Positions 35,218 to 44,354 of a stretch of 64,000 nt of DNA are shown here, one piece after another. Numbering within the stretch: the first letter of the stretch is position 1; each line of letters opens with the position of its first letter. Source of the stretch: Flammeovirga sp. EKP202 (lineage in GTDB: Bacteria > Bacteroidota > Bacteroidia > Cytophagales > Flammeovirgaceae); contig NZ_JACVVP010000036.1 in NCBI RefSeq assembly GCF_014534745.1, positions 1 through 64,000 of the forward strand. Direction: 5' to 3'. The notes under the pieces were generated by a model, which worked only from the letters and a program-made list of their open reading frames with translations, did no database searches and was not told the DNA's origin. A program made the position numbers and the translations under genes.

Positions 35218-36048
35218 ATGAAGGCGAAAGAATTACATCAACAATTAACCCAAGCGTTAACCGCTGTATACGAAGAAAATGAGGCACAAAGTATTGCCTA
35301 TATTTGGTTAGAAGAACGCCTTCAACTCGAAAAAGTAAACATACTTTTAGATCAAAAAGAGATCGATATTGCCGCCACTACTTATGATAGCGATTTGAAA
35401 AGACTTTTGAATCATGAACCGATTCAATATATCATTGGGGAAGGTGATTTTTATGGGCGAAAATTCCTGCTTAATCAAGATACTTTAATTCCTAGATCAG
35501 AAACGGAAGAGTTGGTATGGCATATTCTCCAAAATCATAAAGAAGGCTTGTTGATTGATATTGGTACAGGTTCTGGATGTATTCCAATTTCACTAGCTTT
35601 AGAAAGTAATCTTCAAACCATTGGATTAGATATCAATAAAAATGCATTGGAGAAGGCCACCGAAAATGCCAAAAAACTAGGAGCAACTACGCAATTTTCC
35701 CATAAAAATATATTAGAAGAAAATCTAGACGATCTTGATCAACCTGATATCATAGTGAGTAACCCGCCTTATGTCACAGAGGCTGAGAAAGAGATTATGG
35801 ATGAAAATGTGGTACGATATGAGCCCGAATTGGCTCTGTATGTATCGAATGAAGATCCTTTGATTTTTTATAGAAGAATTGCTGATCTCGCTCAAAAAAG
35901 GTTAAAGAAAAACGGTTGGCTTTACTTCGAAATTAATGAGCAGTTTGGGAAAGAAACAGAACAGCTTCTAACAGAAAGAGGTTTTACTAATACTGAAATC
36001 ATTAAGGACTTTCAAGGTAAAGATAGAATCGTAAAAGGAATGATTTAG
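35218..36048 (+). CDS. prmC: Release factor glutamine N5-methyltransferase PrmC
   Basis: 276 aa. Methylates the Gln of the GGQ motif in peptide-chain release factors RF1/RF2 using SAM, in the cytoplasm. An N-terminal helical recognition domain (1-75) is followed by a Rossmann methyltransferase with DIGTGSGCIPISLAL (114-128) as SAM site, GLDIN and the catalytic NPPY (182-185). ALYVSNEDPLIFYRRI is also characteristic of PrmC. Complete. ATG start at 35218; monocistronic with its own terminator. Confidence 0.95.
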   Translation: MKAKELHQQLTQALTAVYEENEAQSIAYIWLEERLQLEKVNILLDQKEIDIAATTYDSDLKRLLNHEPIQYIIGEGDFYGRKFLLNQDTLIPRSETEELVWHILQNHKEGLLIDIGTGSGCIPISLALESNLQTIGLDINKNALEKATENAKKLGATTQFSHKNILEENLDDLDQPDIIVSNPPYVTEAEKEIMDENVVRYEPELALYVSNEDPLIFYRRIADLAQKRLKKNGWLYFEINEQFGKETEQLLTERGFTNTEIIKDFQGKDRIVKGMI

Positions 36049-36071
36049 ATTAAAATATTGTATTTCAATAT

Positions 36072-36122
36072 AAAAAACACCACAAGATACAATTTAAGTG
36101 CTGTAGCTTGTGGTGTTTTTTA
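36072..36122. terminator. Bidirectional terminator between prmC and GH2 gene
   Basis: AAACACCACAAG and CTTGTGGTGTTT form a long perfect stem flanked by A6 and T6 tracts. It serves convergent prmC (plus) and the GH2 gene (minus). Confidence 0.9.
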
Positions 36123-36138
36123 TTTCTAGAAACATCTT

Positions 36139-38640
36139 CTAAAAAGTCATCTCAAACTCATTTTCTCCCACCACTACATCATCCATTAAAGCCTCTACAA
36201 CCACTGTTTCGTTTTGGGTTTTACCTGCTTGAACCAGCAATAACACTTTGCCTTCTGAAGTCATACAGTGATCCGCTTTGAAAGGGTTTGTATTATTGTT
36301 TTGACCGTTATCAATACCAATAATTTTGGCATCACCTTTCACCTTAAATTGTATCTCTTTATTGAGGTGTTTTACAGGGTTGCCATTGATATCATGCAGT
36401 TGAGCCACTACATGTACCACATTTTTTCCATTGGCTTTTACCTTGTTTTGATCCAGGTTCATTTGGACATATTGTGGTTGATCTGCTGTTTTAATTTCAT
36501 ATTCTGCCACTACACTTCCATGAGTTCTAGCCACTGCTTTCAACTTCCCTTTTTCGAAAGGAAAAATCCATTTTAAAATGCGGTCTTCATTGTCTTTTAG
36601 ATATTGAGATCCCAGTGATTGATCATTCAAGAACAACTCTACTTCCTCAGCATTGGTATAAGTTTCAATGTAAACAGATTCTTTATTTTGATAATTCCAA
36701 TGATTATTCAACGCTGCCCAATGCCATTTTGTAGGTCTCTTTTTCTTTGGATTTTCTACCACTTTTCCATCTTCTAGAAGATAATGAGAGCTTTCCGTTT
36801 TTTGTGTTCCAAAATAGACCGTAGGTTTTTCTTGCCAGAATGTTTTGAAGAAATGATACACTGGCTTTTTGAAGCCTGCAATGTCCATAAGACCAATATC
36901 CAATGCTTTGCTAGGATAACCGCTTGTTTCACCCAAGTAACTGATACCCGGCCACAAGAAGACTCCTGAAATAAAATCTCTATCCAAGCAATCTTTCCAT
37001 TCTTGCCATTGTGCAAAATTCTCTGAACCATAAATAATTCGATCAGGATACGCTTTGTGATGAGCATCATAGTGATGAGATTGGTAATTGTACCCTGTTA
37101 CATCTACGGCATCACAATAACCTGTTAGGTTGCCCGCCTGAGGTAACACTTCACCCGCAGTAGAAGGTCGAGTAGTATCTTCTTCTTTGACCCATTGATG
37201 CAATTGACGGGCAAGTGCTACCAATTGTAAGTTCCCACCACTTGTTTTATTCAGTACCTTATTGAAATCATCTTGGTTAGAAATCGCTGTTTTCCAATAA
37301 TAACCAAACGTCCATTCGATCTCGTTCCCCACACTCCACATAATGACAGAAGGATGGTTGCGATCACGACGAATCATATCTTTTAAATCACGCTCAGCCC
37401 ATTCCTCATAAAGAGGTCCATAGCCTGTTGTTTTTGCTCCAAAATCATATTTCCAAGCATTCGGCTTATCATCAATCCATTTATTTTTATTGACGGTCCA
37501 TTCATCAAAAGCCTCCACTTGTACCAAGAAGCCCATTTCATCACACAAATCCATAAAATCAGCCGAGGCAGGATTGTGTGCCGTTCGGATAGCATTGACT
37601 CCCGCTTCTTTTAAGATTCGAAGTCTACGTCTCCACACATCCACCGGAACGGCACTTCCCACTGCACCTGCATCATTATGTAAACACACACCTTTTAATT
37701 TTTTATTTTCTCCATTGAGGAAAAATCCTCTCTTAGCATCAAAACGAATAGATCTTACACCGAATGGAGTAGTGTATTCATCTAAAATTTCACCTTCACT
37801 ATTTTCTAAAGTAGTGACCATCTGATAAAGGTTTGGCGTTTCGTCGGACCAAAGGAAGGGCTTCTCTATCATCATTTCTTGCTTCAGACTGTTTTCTCCT
37901 ACTTTCAATTGAAGAACTGAAGAGGTCGTTTTGACTAAAATACCCTTTGAGTTCTTGATCTGTTGAGTGACTTTAATATCTTGCGGAGTATTGCTTTCAT
38001 TCAAAACAGACGTTTTAATCGCCACTGTACTTTTCTCCCTGCTTACATCGGGTGTGGTTACAAAAGTCCCCCAATGTGCAATATGGACAGGATTAACAGT
38101 AACTAATTCAACATTCCTATAAATGCCACTTCCCGGATACCAACGAGCATCCATGAAGGCTTTTCGATTCACCTTCACAATAATCTCATTCGCTTTTTCT
38201 CCATAGTTTAAATGGTCTGACAAATCGATTTTAAAGGCAGAATAACCATAAGGTCTACCTCCCACATATTTGCCATTGACCCATATTTTTGAATCTCTAT
38301 AAATACCATCAAACTCAATCCATGTCACCTTATCTTTTGCATCAGTAGGCATCAAAAAGCTTTTTTTGTACCATCCTATTCCTCCCGGAAGATAACCGGT
38401 ACATCCTGCCGTATTTTTATGAGTGTACTCCATTTCTATACTCCAATCGTGTGGTAGCGTCACTTCCCTCCATTGTACCTTATCCTTTTCTACCATTTCG
38501 GAATCAATGGAATCTGCCCAATAGAATTGCCAGTTTTCATTAAAATCAGCTTCTGCTCTTGGCGAAGTTTCCTTCGTACCACATGCCGCTATTACCACAA
38601 AGAGTAGGAATAGCAGGTTATATTTTTTGATATTATTCAT
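36139..38640 (-). CDS. Glycoside hydrolase family 2 beta-galactosidase-type lipoprotein
   Basis: 833 aa, type II signal peptide (Cys20 in VIAACG). Domains in order: sugar-binding jelly roll (about 30-180), Ig-like (190-300), TIM barrel (305-600) with acid/base Glu440 in SVGNE and nucleophile Glu540 in YGSENFAQ, then DUF4982-like and invasin-like C-terminal Ig domains (VKANGKNVVHVVAQLHDINGN). Cleaves terminal beta-galactosides or related beta-linked sugars at the cell envelope. The gene starts 18 bp after the stop of the GH97 gene on the same strand, so the two are an operon. ATG start at 38640. Confidence 0.92.
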   Translation of the reverse strand: MNNIKKYNLLFLLFVVIAACGTKETSPRAEADFNENWQFYWADSIDSEMVEKDKVQWREVTLPHDWSIEMEYTHKNTAGCTGYLPGGIGWYKKSFLMPTDAKDKVTWIEFDGIYRDSKIWVNGKYVGGRPYGYSAFKIDLSDHLNYGEKANEIIVKVNRKAFMDARWYPGSGIYRNVELVTVNPVHIAHWGTFVTTPDVSREKSTVAIKTSVLNESNTPQDIKVTQQIKNSKGILVKTTSSVLQLKVGENSLKQEMMIEKPFLWSDETPNLYQMVTTLENSEGEILDEYTTPFGVRSIRFDAKRGFFLNGENKKLKGVCLHNDAGAVGSAVPVDVWRRRLRILKEAGVNAIRTAHNPASADFMDLCDEMGFLVQVEAFDEWTVNKNKWIDDKPNAWKYDFGAKTTGYGPLYEEWAERDLKDMIRRDRNHPSVIMWSVGNEIEWTFGYYWKTAISNQDDFNKVLNKTSGGNLQLVALARQLHQWVKEEDTTRPSTAGEVLPQAGNLTGYCDAVDVTGYNYQSHHYDAHHKAYPDRIIYGSENFAQWQEWKDCLDRDFISGVFLWPGISYLGETSGYPSKALDIGLMDIAGFKKPVYHFFKTFWQEKPTVYFGTQKTESSHYLLEDGKVVENPKKKRPTKWHWAALNNHWNYQNKESVYIETYTNAEEVELFLNDQSLGSQYLKDNEDRILKWIFPFEKGKLKAVARTHGSVVAEYEIKTADQPQYVQMNLDQNKVKANGKNVVHVVAQLHDINGNPVKHLNKEIQFKVKGDAKIIGIDNGQNNNTNPFKADHCMTSEGKVLLLVQAGKTQNETVVVEALMDDVVVGENEFEMTF

Positions 38641-38658
38641 TGTTGTTTGTCGATTTAA

Positions 38659-40755
38659 TTATTGAGCGATAAATGCGATAGCTTGCCCACCACTTGTTGC
38701 CAATTTGATTTCTAATTCGTCCTTTGAAGTCACCTGCTTTTTAGAGGTTTCTACAGGGTAAGGGTTGGTGACCCAGTCTGCGTCTTTTCCATCGGCATAG
38801 ATGATCGCTTCATACGTTTTATCAGCATCCAAGAAATCTAATTTTACTGTAAGCTGACGAGCATTTTCGTCTGTGATACTTCCCAAATACCAGTTATCCG
38901 TTCCTCTTTCCTTGCGAGCAACTGTATAGTAATCCCCTATTTTCGCATTCAACACTTTGGTTTTACTCCAGTTGGTCGGTACTGTTTTCAAAAATTCAAA
39001 AGCAGGTTTTCCTTCATAGTTCTTAGGTAAATCTGCCAACATTTGAATCGGGCTGAACATCGTTAGATAATAGGCTAATTGCTTTGCTACAGTCGTTCTT
39101 ACACGGATTTCAAATTTCGCCCACTTTCTCTGCGGAAGCATCACTTCAAAAATACCTGGTGTAAAATCAATGGGACCTCCTAAGATTCTTGTAAAAGGAA
39201 GTACCACGCCATGTTCGGGGGAATTTCCTTTACTCCATGCATTATACTCTTGTCCTCTCACCCCTTCACGCGCCATGATATTCGGGTAAGTACGCTGTTC
39301 GCCGGTAAACTTGATGGGTTCATGATTGATGATCAACAATTGATGTTCCCCTGCCGTCTGAATCATTTTTTTGTAGTGACGTACCATGTATTGTCCATGA
39401 TGATGTTGTCTATAAGTATTTCGTTCATAATCATAATTTACATCACCCGTATACCCTACTTTTACCGTTTTAATCCCCAAGTCGCTACACATTTTAAAGA
39501 GCGTATCCATCCTTGGTTCGTAATGATCGATATCCGAAATCGTTTCATGATACATCATCATTCTTACCCCTTTTTCTTTGGCGTAGTCACACACCTCTTG
39601 AATATCAAAATCACTTGTAGAAGTACTCCAATCAAAAATGCCATAACCGGTCCACGATCCCGTCATATCATCCCAACCTTTGTCCCATCCTTCAATCAAT
39701 ACATCTTTAATACCGTGTTTTGCTGCAAAATCAATATGGTATTTGGCGTTTTCAGTCGTGGCACCATGAGGTCTATTTTTAGACAATGGTTTTCCGAATT
39801 GCGTCTTCTCCGCCCATGAGGTTTTCCCAATATGCAACTCCCACCAAATACCGATGTAAGTATACGTTTCTATCCAATCTGTATTCTCATAAACACAAGG
39901 AGGATTTAAATTCATAATCATATTGGACTCCACTAAATCACCTGCGTTTTCACCCATTTGTATCGTTCTCCAAGGGCTTTGAAAAGGTGTTTTTGCTCTT
40001 ACCAAATCTCCATTCATCCAAGGTGTCAAGTGGGCTTTAAGTTTTGGACCATTTTTTTGATTCAGTAAATTCATTCCTGCGTAATCTGTCAAATCTGCTT
40101 CATGAATACTGATCACTAAATCATCACTCACCTCCACTGTTAAAGGTGTGTTACACATATTGGCACGTTCTTCTTTATCGGGTCTTCGTGCAAAATTCAC
40201 CGTATCACCAATAGAAGTAATTGGAGAGTTATAATACTCCTTTTCATAATTATCATAATCCGCAAAGTTCCACCAAGCCTTGTAGTCACCAGCAAAATTG
40301 AACTCTGTTTTTTCATCCATTATGACAAAATCCTTCAGCTTGTTTTGTGCAGGAAAGGCATAACGGAAAGCGATCCCATCATCAAATGCTTTTGCTATGA
40401 TGTCAATTAAAATACCGCTTTTCTTTTGCTTCAAATGTAAGGTCAATTCATTGTAGTGATTCAATACTTCTTGATGTTGCCCCCAGACGGTTTCCCAAGT
40501 TGTAGAGCTTGATGTAACCGAGGAAGAAAGTACCTCAAAGTCATCACTCAAATCTGTATTTTTTAATGTAAAACCAAGGGCTGATTTCGTCAGAACAGGA
40601 CGGTCAATTCTTTGAATATCGTAAAAAACACGTCCTTTTTCGTCAATAGAAAAATTGATTTTGTTTTTAGCATCAGGCGATGCGACTTCTAGTACTTCAT
40701 TCTGTCCACAAGAAAGAAATAATAGAGAAAGTAATAGTAAATAAATTGATCTCAT
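38659..40755 (-). CDS. Glycoside hydrolase family 97 lipoprotein (SusB-like)
   Basis: 698 aa, lipobox LFLSC (Cys16). N-terminal beta-sandwich (about 20-280), TIM barrel (about 300-590) and C-terminal beta domain (600-698), the GH97 plan, with calcium-site region GIWWELHIGKTSWAEK. Acidic residues for an inverting mechanism are present in NHEPIK (Glu479) and REGVRGQE (Glu497/Glu503). Where retaining members carry an Asp nucleophile this protein has Gly434 (VKVGYTGD), suggesting a SusB-like inverting alpha-glucosidase or relative (inference from family pattern). First gene of a two-gene operon with the GH2 enzyme. Confidence 0.92.
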   Translation of the reverse strand: MRSIYLLLLSLLFLSCGQNEVLEVASPDAKNKINFSIDEKGRVFYDIQRIDRPVLTKSALGFTLKNTDLSDDFEVLSSSVTSSSTTWETVWGQHQEVLNHYNELTLHLKQKKSGILIDIIAKAFDDGIAFRYAFPAQNKLKDFVIMDEKTEFNFAGDYKAWWNFADYDNYEKEYYNSPITSIGDTVNFARRPDKEERANMCNTPLTVEVSDDLVISIHEADLTDYAGMNLLNQKNGPKLKAHLTPWMNGDLVRAKTPFQSPWRTIQMGENAGDLVESNMIMNLNPPCVYENTDWIETYTYIGIWWELHIGKTSWAEKTQFGKPLSKNRPHGATTENAKYHIDFAAKHGIKDVLIEGWDKGWDDMTGSWTGYGIFDWSTSTSDFDIQEVCDYAKEKGVRMMMYHETISDIDHYEPRMDTLFKMCSDLGIKTVKVGYTGDVNYDYERNTYRQHHHGQYMVRHYKKMIQTAGEHQLLIINHEPIKFTGEQRTYPNIMAREGVRGQEYNAWSKGNSPEHGVVLPFTRILGGPIDFTPGIFEVMLPQRKWAKFEIRVRTTVAKQLAYYLTMFSPIQMLADLPKNYEGKPAFEFLKTVPTNWSKTKVLNAKIGDYYTVARKERGTDNWYLGSITDENARQLTVKLDFLDADKTYEAIIYADGKDADWVTNPYPVETSKKQVTSKDELEIKLATSGGQAIAFIAQ

Positions 40756-40984
40756 ACTTTGATAGTTTTGTTAATTCAGTGCTTTATTGAATGCCTCAAG
40801 ATAAAAAAGAGGGAAGTAGAGATACCGTATAAATAGTATGAAAAATCGGGTAATTTTTAAGCGGCAGAGGATTCAAGGAATTATTACCTTATAATCCTAT
40901 TATTTTTTAGGGGGAGTATTTTTTCACTTTCAGCTTTAATAAGGAAAGAAAGTCTTTATAATCAACAAAGCAATATTGTATTTC

Positions 40985-41370
40985 AAAAATATAATCATTG
41001 ATTTTCAAACTATCTTTCTACAAGATTTAATAGAATCTACTTTCAAGCTACCTTGTAGAAATACCGATGGAATTTCCATCTTATTAGTTTGGTAGTCCTA
41101 TCCCCGGCCTTGAAGGGAAAAGCGTTAAGAATTTCATGTATTGAGCCGTTAAAAATGATTTTCTGTTTGAGCTTTAGCGAGTTTAAAATCATTGAGGCGA
41201 GAGAAATGGAATTTAGCTTTTGACTTCTAAGCCTTGACTTTTTTGCTTCGTTTTTGTGTTAAGACAAAAATGAAGAAGAAAGAGAGTTTGAAAGGATACC
41301 ATAAAAGGCTTGTAGAATTATCAATAGAATGTCATCGAAAACTTAGTTTACAGCGCATTAATATTATATT
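40985..41370 (+). mobile_element. Dispersed composite element (A family), copy 6
   Basis: Starts near ACTATCTTTCTACAAGATTT, includes CCGGCCTTGAAGGGAAAAGC and the A block (41100-41330), and ends in CGAAAACTTAGTTTACAGCG (41347 on), which matches the terminal repeat of the 13494 copy. Fills much of 40756-41663; the remainder is described separately. Confidence 0.7.
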
Positions 41371-41414
41371 ATTAAAAAAAATTACTAGCTTATAGACAAT
41401 AAAAAACTTAAAAG

Positions 41415-41570
41415 CTAAACTTATGCTCAGAAAAGCATAAACTAATACTATTTATTGAAGGCTTAACGATCAAATAAGGCAGACATGATTCATCAAAACA
41501 CTGGTTTTACTTGGCCTAGAACTTAAGATATGTTCTAGTTTTCATCAACAGTTGCTTACTGTTGTCTCTT
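41415..41570. other. Run of three hairpins upstream of nuclease gene
   Basis: TTATGCT...AGCATAA, CTAGAAC-TTAAGATAT-GTTCTAG followed by TTTT, and CAACAGT-TGCTT-ACTGTTG lie within 155 bp. They may form a structured leader, a terminator from upstream or a small RNA. No open frame is present. Confidence 0.4.
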
Positions 41571-41663
41571 CAATATACCCTAGCTTTTTGACACTTTTCA
41601 AGCCACTGCTGAAAGGTGTGTACTGTAACTATTTACTCAAAAACAACCTCAAAACTCTAACTT

Positions 41664-42455
41664 ATGGATTATTACAATTCCAATGCGGCTATTGACTACA
41701 TCAGAGAAAACGACATTGAAGACTTTAAGTTTGTCATCAAAAACCAATGGCAACTGATCTATGGTGATCATCAAAGTGCTCCCAAACTTCTTGTGGCTGT
41801 CTCTGGCGTGACTTGTGAAGAAGAACTTTTACATCCCCAACTTATGCCATCGGAAACAGACCTTTGGCTTCCATTAAAACAACTGTATAAAAGGACCAAT
41901 ATCCCTTTGATTTTACTTCGGTTTATTATCACAAAACCTGAAGTGCGAGATGTGGCTATTGTGGATTTGAAAACGTCTAAAGAAATAAGGAAAATTGAAC
42001 TAGCAGATTTACCTGAATATTTTAAGAAATATGGCCTACCTATCACCAACAATGCTACGGCAAAATACCTCAACGACAAGACCTCTAGTTTTTATCATAA
42101 ATGGCAAAGAAAAAACCTTGGCAGTACCATCAAAGTCACGGATATTGATTTGATAAAACTAGATACCGACCACAAAATCTCACATATCATAGAGCTTAAA
42201 AGATCAAAGATTCATATCAGAAAATGGACTCCGTATAAAGATGACTATCCCAACTTCAAACTCATTGCGAAGCTCATTCTCAATACCGGAATTAAATTAG
42301 AATATCTTTATAACTACCACACCAAAAAGCCTGATTACATCGATGATATTAATACTGTAAAAGTTTTCAACACTCCCCTTCCTTCTTCAAAATTTGAGAT
42401 CAAGGAAATTGGAATCATGAACATGACAGAATTTATCCACTACCTAAATAAATAG
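41664..42455 (+). CDS. Candidate PD-(D/E)xK nuclease, possibly restriction enzyme
   Basis: 263 aa, soluble. The centre (about 145-180) reads TIKVTDIDLIKLDTDHKISH then IIELKRSK, giving Asp162 and Glu177-x-Lys179, the core of the PD-(D/E)xK nuclease fold, with a preceding helix (SSFYHKWQRKN) as often seen. The N-terminal 130 residues are not recognised. It lies 61 bp upstream of a DNA methyltransferase in the same direction, consistent with a restriction-modification pair, but type III Mod proteins normally pair with a large helicase Res subunit that is absent here. ATG start at 41664. Confidence 0.65.
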   Translation: MDYYNSNAAIDYIRENDIEDFKFVIKNQWQLIYGDHQSAPKLLVAVSGVTCEEELLHPQLMPSETDLWLPLKQLYKRTNIPLILLRFIITKPEVRDVAIVDLKTSKEIRKIELADLPEYFKKYGLPITNNATAKYLNDKTSSFYHKWQRKNLGSTIKVTDIDLIKLDTDHKISHIIELKRSKIHIRKWTPYKDDYPNFKLIAKLILNTGIKLEYLYNYHTKKPDYIDDINTVKVFNTPLPSSKFEIKEIGIMNMTEFIHYLNK

Positions 42456-42516
42456 GAGTTGTATAACGATAATACGCTCATTTTGTATAATTTTAAGGAC
42501 ATTTTCGCAGAAAAAA

Positions 42517-44301
42517 ATGAACATGAAGAGTAAAGAACCTAAAGAGTTTGTGAGCAGCTTGAATATCATCAGAGATAATATTGAAAAGTTGAGTAAAGTT
42601 TTCCCCGACACGGTAAAAGACGGAGCGGTGGATGTAACTTCATTGCTCCATCACTTGGGTTTAACCAATGATCATGATGAAGAGGAATTCTATAATTTCA
42701 CTTGGAAAGGAAAAAAAGAGGCCATACAATCTACTCAAGAGCCTTCGGAGGGAACACTAAGAAAAGTAAAAAACTATGGAGATAAAACCACCAAAAACTT
42801 ATTTATTGAGGGCGATAACTTTGAGGTGATCAAGATACTCCAAAAAAGTTATCAAGAGAAAATAAAACTCATCTATATAGATCCTCCTTATAATACGGGA
42901 AAAGACTTTGTCTATAAGGATAATTATAAAGACAATATCAAAAACTACCTTGAAACTACGACTCAAAAAGACAAAAAGAGCAAATTATCTTCAGCCAACA
43001 TTGACACTACAGGAAGGTTTCATACGAATTGGCTGAATATGATGTATCCAAGATTGAGTATATCAAGAAACTTGCTCAAAGCAGACGGAGTAATTGCTAT
43101 TCACATTGATGAACATGAGTATGCTAATCTTGAAAAAATCATGAATGAGCTTTATGGTGAAAATAATAGATTGGGTACTATTGTATGGGATAAACGCAAT
43201 CCTAAAGGGGATTCCAAAGGCATTGCCTACCAACATGAATCCATATTGCTTTACTGCAAAGACATTCATGAATTCAAAAAGAAAAATGCATTTAAAAGAG
43301 TAAAAGAAAATGCAGGAAAAATCATAGCCAAAGCCAATGAATTAGTCAAAACGAAAGGACTCTCCATGGCTCGAAAGGAATTGAAAGCATGGATGAGAAA
43401 GCAAGATTTTAGCGGAGGTGAAAAAGCCTATCAACTCATTGATGAAAAAGGTAAAGTCTACCGTCCGGTTTCTATGGCTTGGCCCAACAAAAAACAAGCA
43501 CCTGACGACTATTTTATTCCTTTGGTTCATCCTGTCACAAAAAAAGCATGCCCTATTCCTGCTCGTGGCTGGAGAAACCCTCCTGCTACGATGGAAAGAC
43601 TTCTAAAAGACGATTTAATTTTATTTGGAGCAGATGAAACTACTCAACCCAATCGAAAATATCTTTTGGAGGAAAATATGTTTGAAAACGTTTCTTCTAT
43701 GATCTATTACGGGGGCAGCGATGATGCAAAACTAAAAGAACTTGATGTCTCTTTTGACACTCCAAAAGTAGTGGACGTTTGCAAAAAAATCATCGAACCG
43801 ATCTGCCAACCTCATGATATTGTACTCGACTTTTTTGCAGGTTCAGCCACTACCGCCCATGCTGTATTAGAGCTGAATCAAGGTAATCAAAAACAGCTTA
43901 ATTTTATCATGGTTCAAATACCAGAACCTATTGCAAAAAAACATGAAGCCTACAAAAAAGGCTACCAACTTATCTCTGATGTGGGCATCGACAGGGTCAA
44001 CAAAGTACAGCAAAAAATAAGGAAAGAAGACCCCGAAAATGCTGATAAAATGGATTTAGGATTTACCGTTTTCAAAATTAGCTCTTCCAATATCAAATCA
44101 TGGAGTCAAAATGAAGACGACTCTATTTCCATCACACCTCAAAACCTAAATGAACACTGTACAGAAGAAGATATCATCTATGAAATTTTGCTCCAGCGTG
44201 GTCTTGATCTTACTCTTCCTATTAAAGAAGAAACAATAAAAGGAAAAAAAGTATTTAATGTTGGTGACGGTCTATTGTATATCAATAGTATGAATAGCTA
44301 G
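42517..44301 (+). CDS. Type III-like DNA adenine methyltransferase (Mod), C-terminally truncated
   Basis: 594 aa. N6-adenine methyltransferase of the beta class: catalytic DPPYNTG (122-128) precedes the SAM motif LDFFAGSATTAH, as in type III Mod. The target-recognition region is mid-protein (about 230-400). The end matches Mod proteins through EEDIIYEILLQRGLDLTLPI and KGKKVFNVGDGLLYI, then stops after SMNS. Typical Mod continues roughly 60-70 residues, so the 3' end seems lost at an inverted repeat that begins 6 bp past the stop. No res gene follows. Catalytic motifs are intact, so it may still methylate. ATG start at 42517. Confidence 0.85.
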   Translation: MNMKSKEPKEFVSSLNIIRDNIEKLSKVFPDTVKDGAVDVTSLLHHLGLTNDHDEEEFYNFTWKGKKEAIQSTQEPSEGTLRKVKNYGDKTTKNLFIEGDNFEVIKILQKSYQEKIKLIYIDPPYNTGKDFVYKDNYKDNIKNYLETTTQKDKKSKLSSANIDTTGRFHTNWLNMMYPRLSISRNLLKADGVIAIHIDEHEYANLEKIMNELYGENNRLGTIVWDKRNPKGDSKGIAYQHESILLYCKDIHEFKKKNAFKRVKENAGKIIAKANELVKTKGLSMARKELKAWMRKQDFSGGEKAYQLIDEKGKVYRPVSMAWPNKKQAPDDYFIPLVHPVTKKACPIPARGWRNPPATMERLLKDDLILFGADETTQPNRKYLLEENMFENVSSMIYYGGSDDAKLKELDVSFDTPKVVDVCKKIIEPICQPHDIVLDFFAGSATTAHAVLELNQGNQKQLNFIMVQIPEPIAKKHEAYKKGYQLISDVGIDRVNKVQQKIRKEDPENADKMDLGFTVFKISSSNIKSWSQNEDDSISITPQNLNEHCTEEDIIYEILLQRGLDLTLPIKEETIKGKKVFNVGDGLLYINSMNS

Positions 44302-44306
44302 AATTA

Positions 44307-44354
44307 TTAATTGTGAATTATTAATGATAAATTATAGTAATAATTCACAATTAA
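44307..44354. repeat. Perfect 17-bp inverted repeat at end of truncated Mod gene
   Basis: TTAATTGTGAATTATTA (44307-44323) and its exact reverse complement (44338-44354) flank a 14-bp loop that contains the presumed start codon of the next gene. Lacks a T tract; probably a deletion or insertion scar rather than a terminator. Confidence 0.7.

Noticed and set aside
41664-44301. Intact type III restriction-modification system
   Set aside because: The Mod C-terminus is missing and there is no Res helicase-nuclease gene; the next gene is a metallophosphatase.
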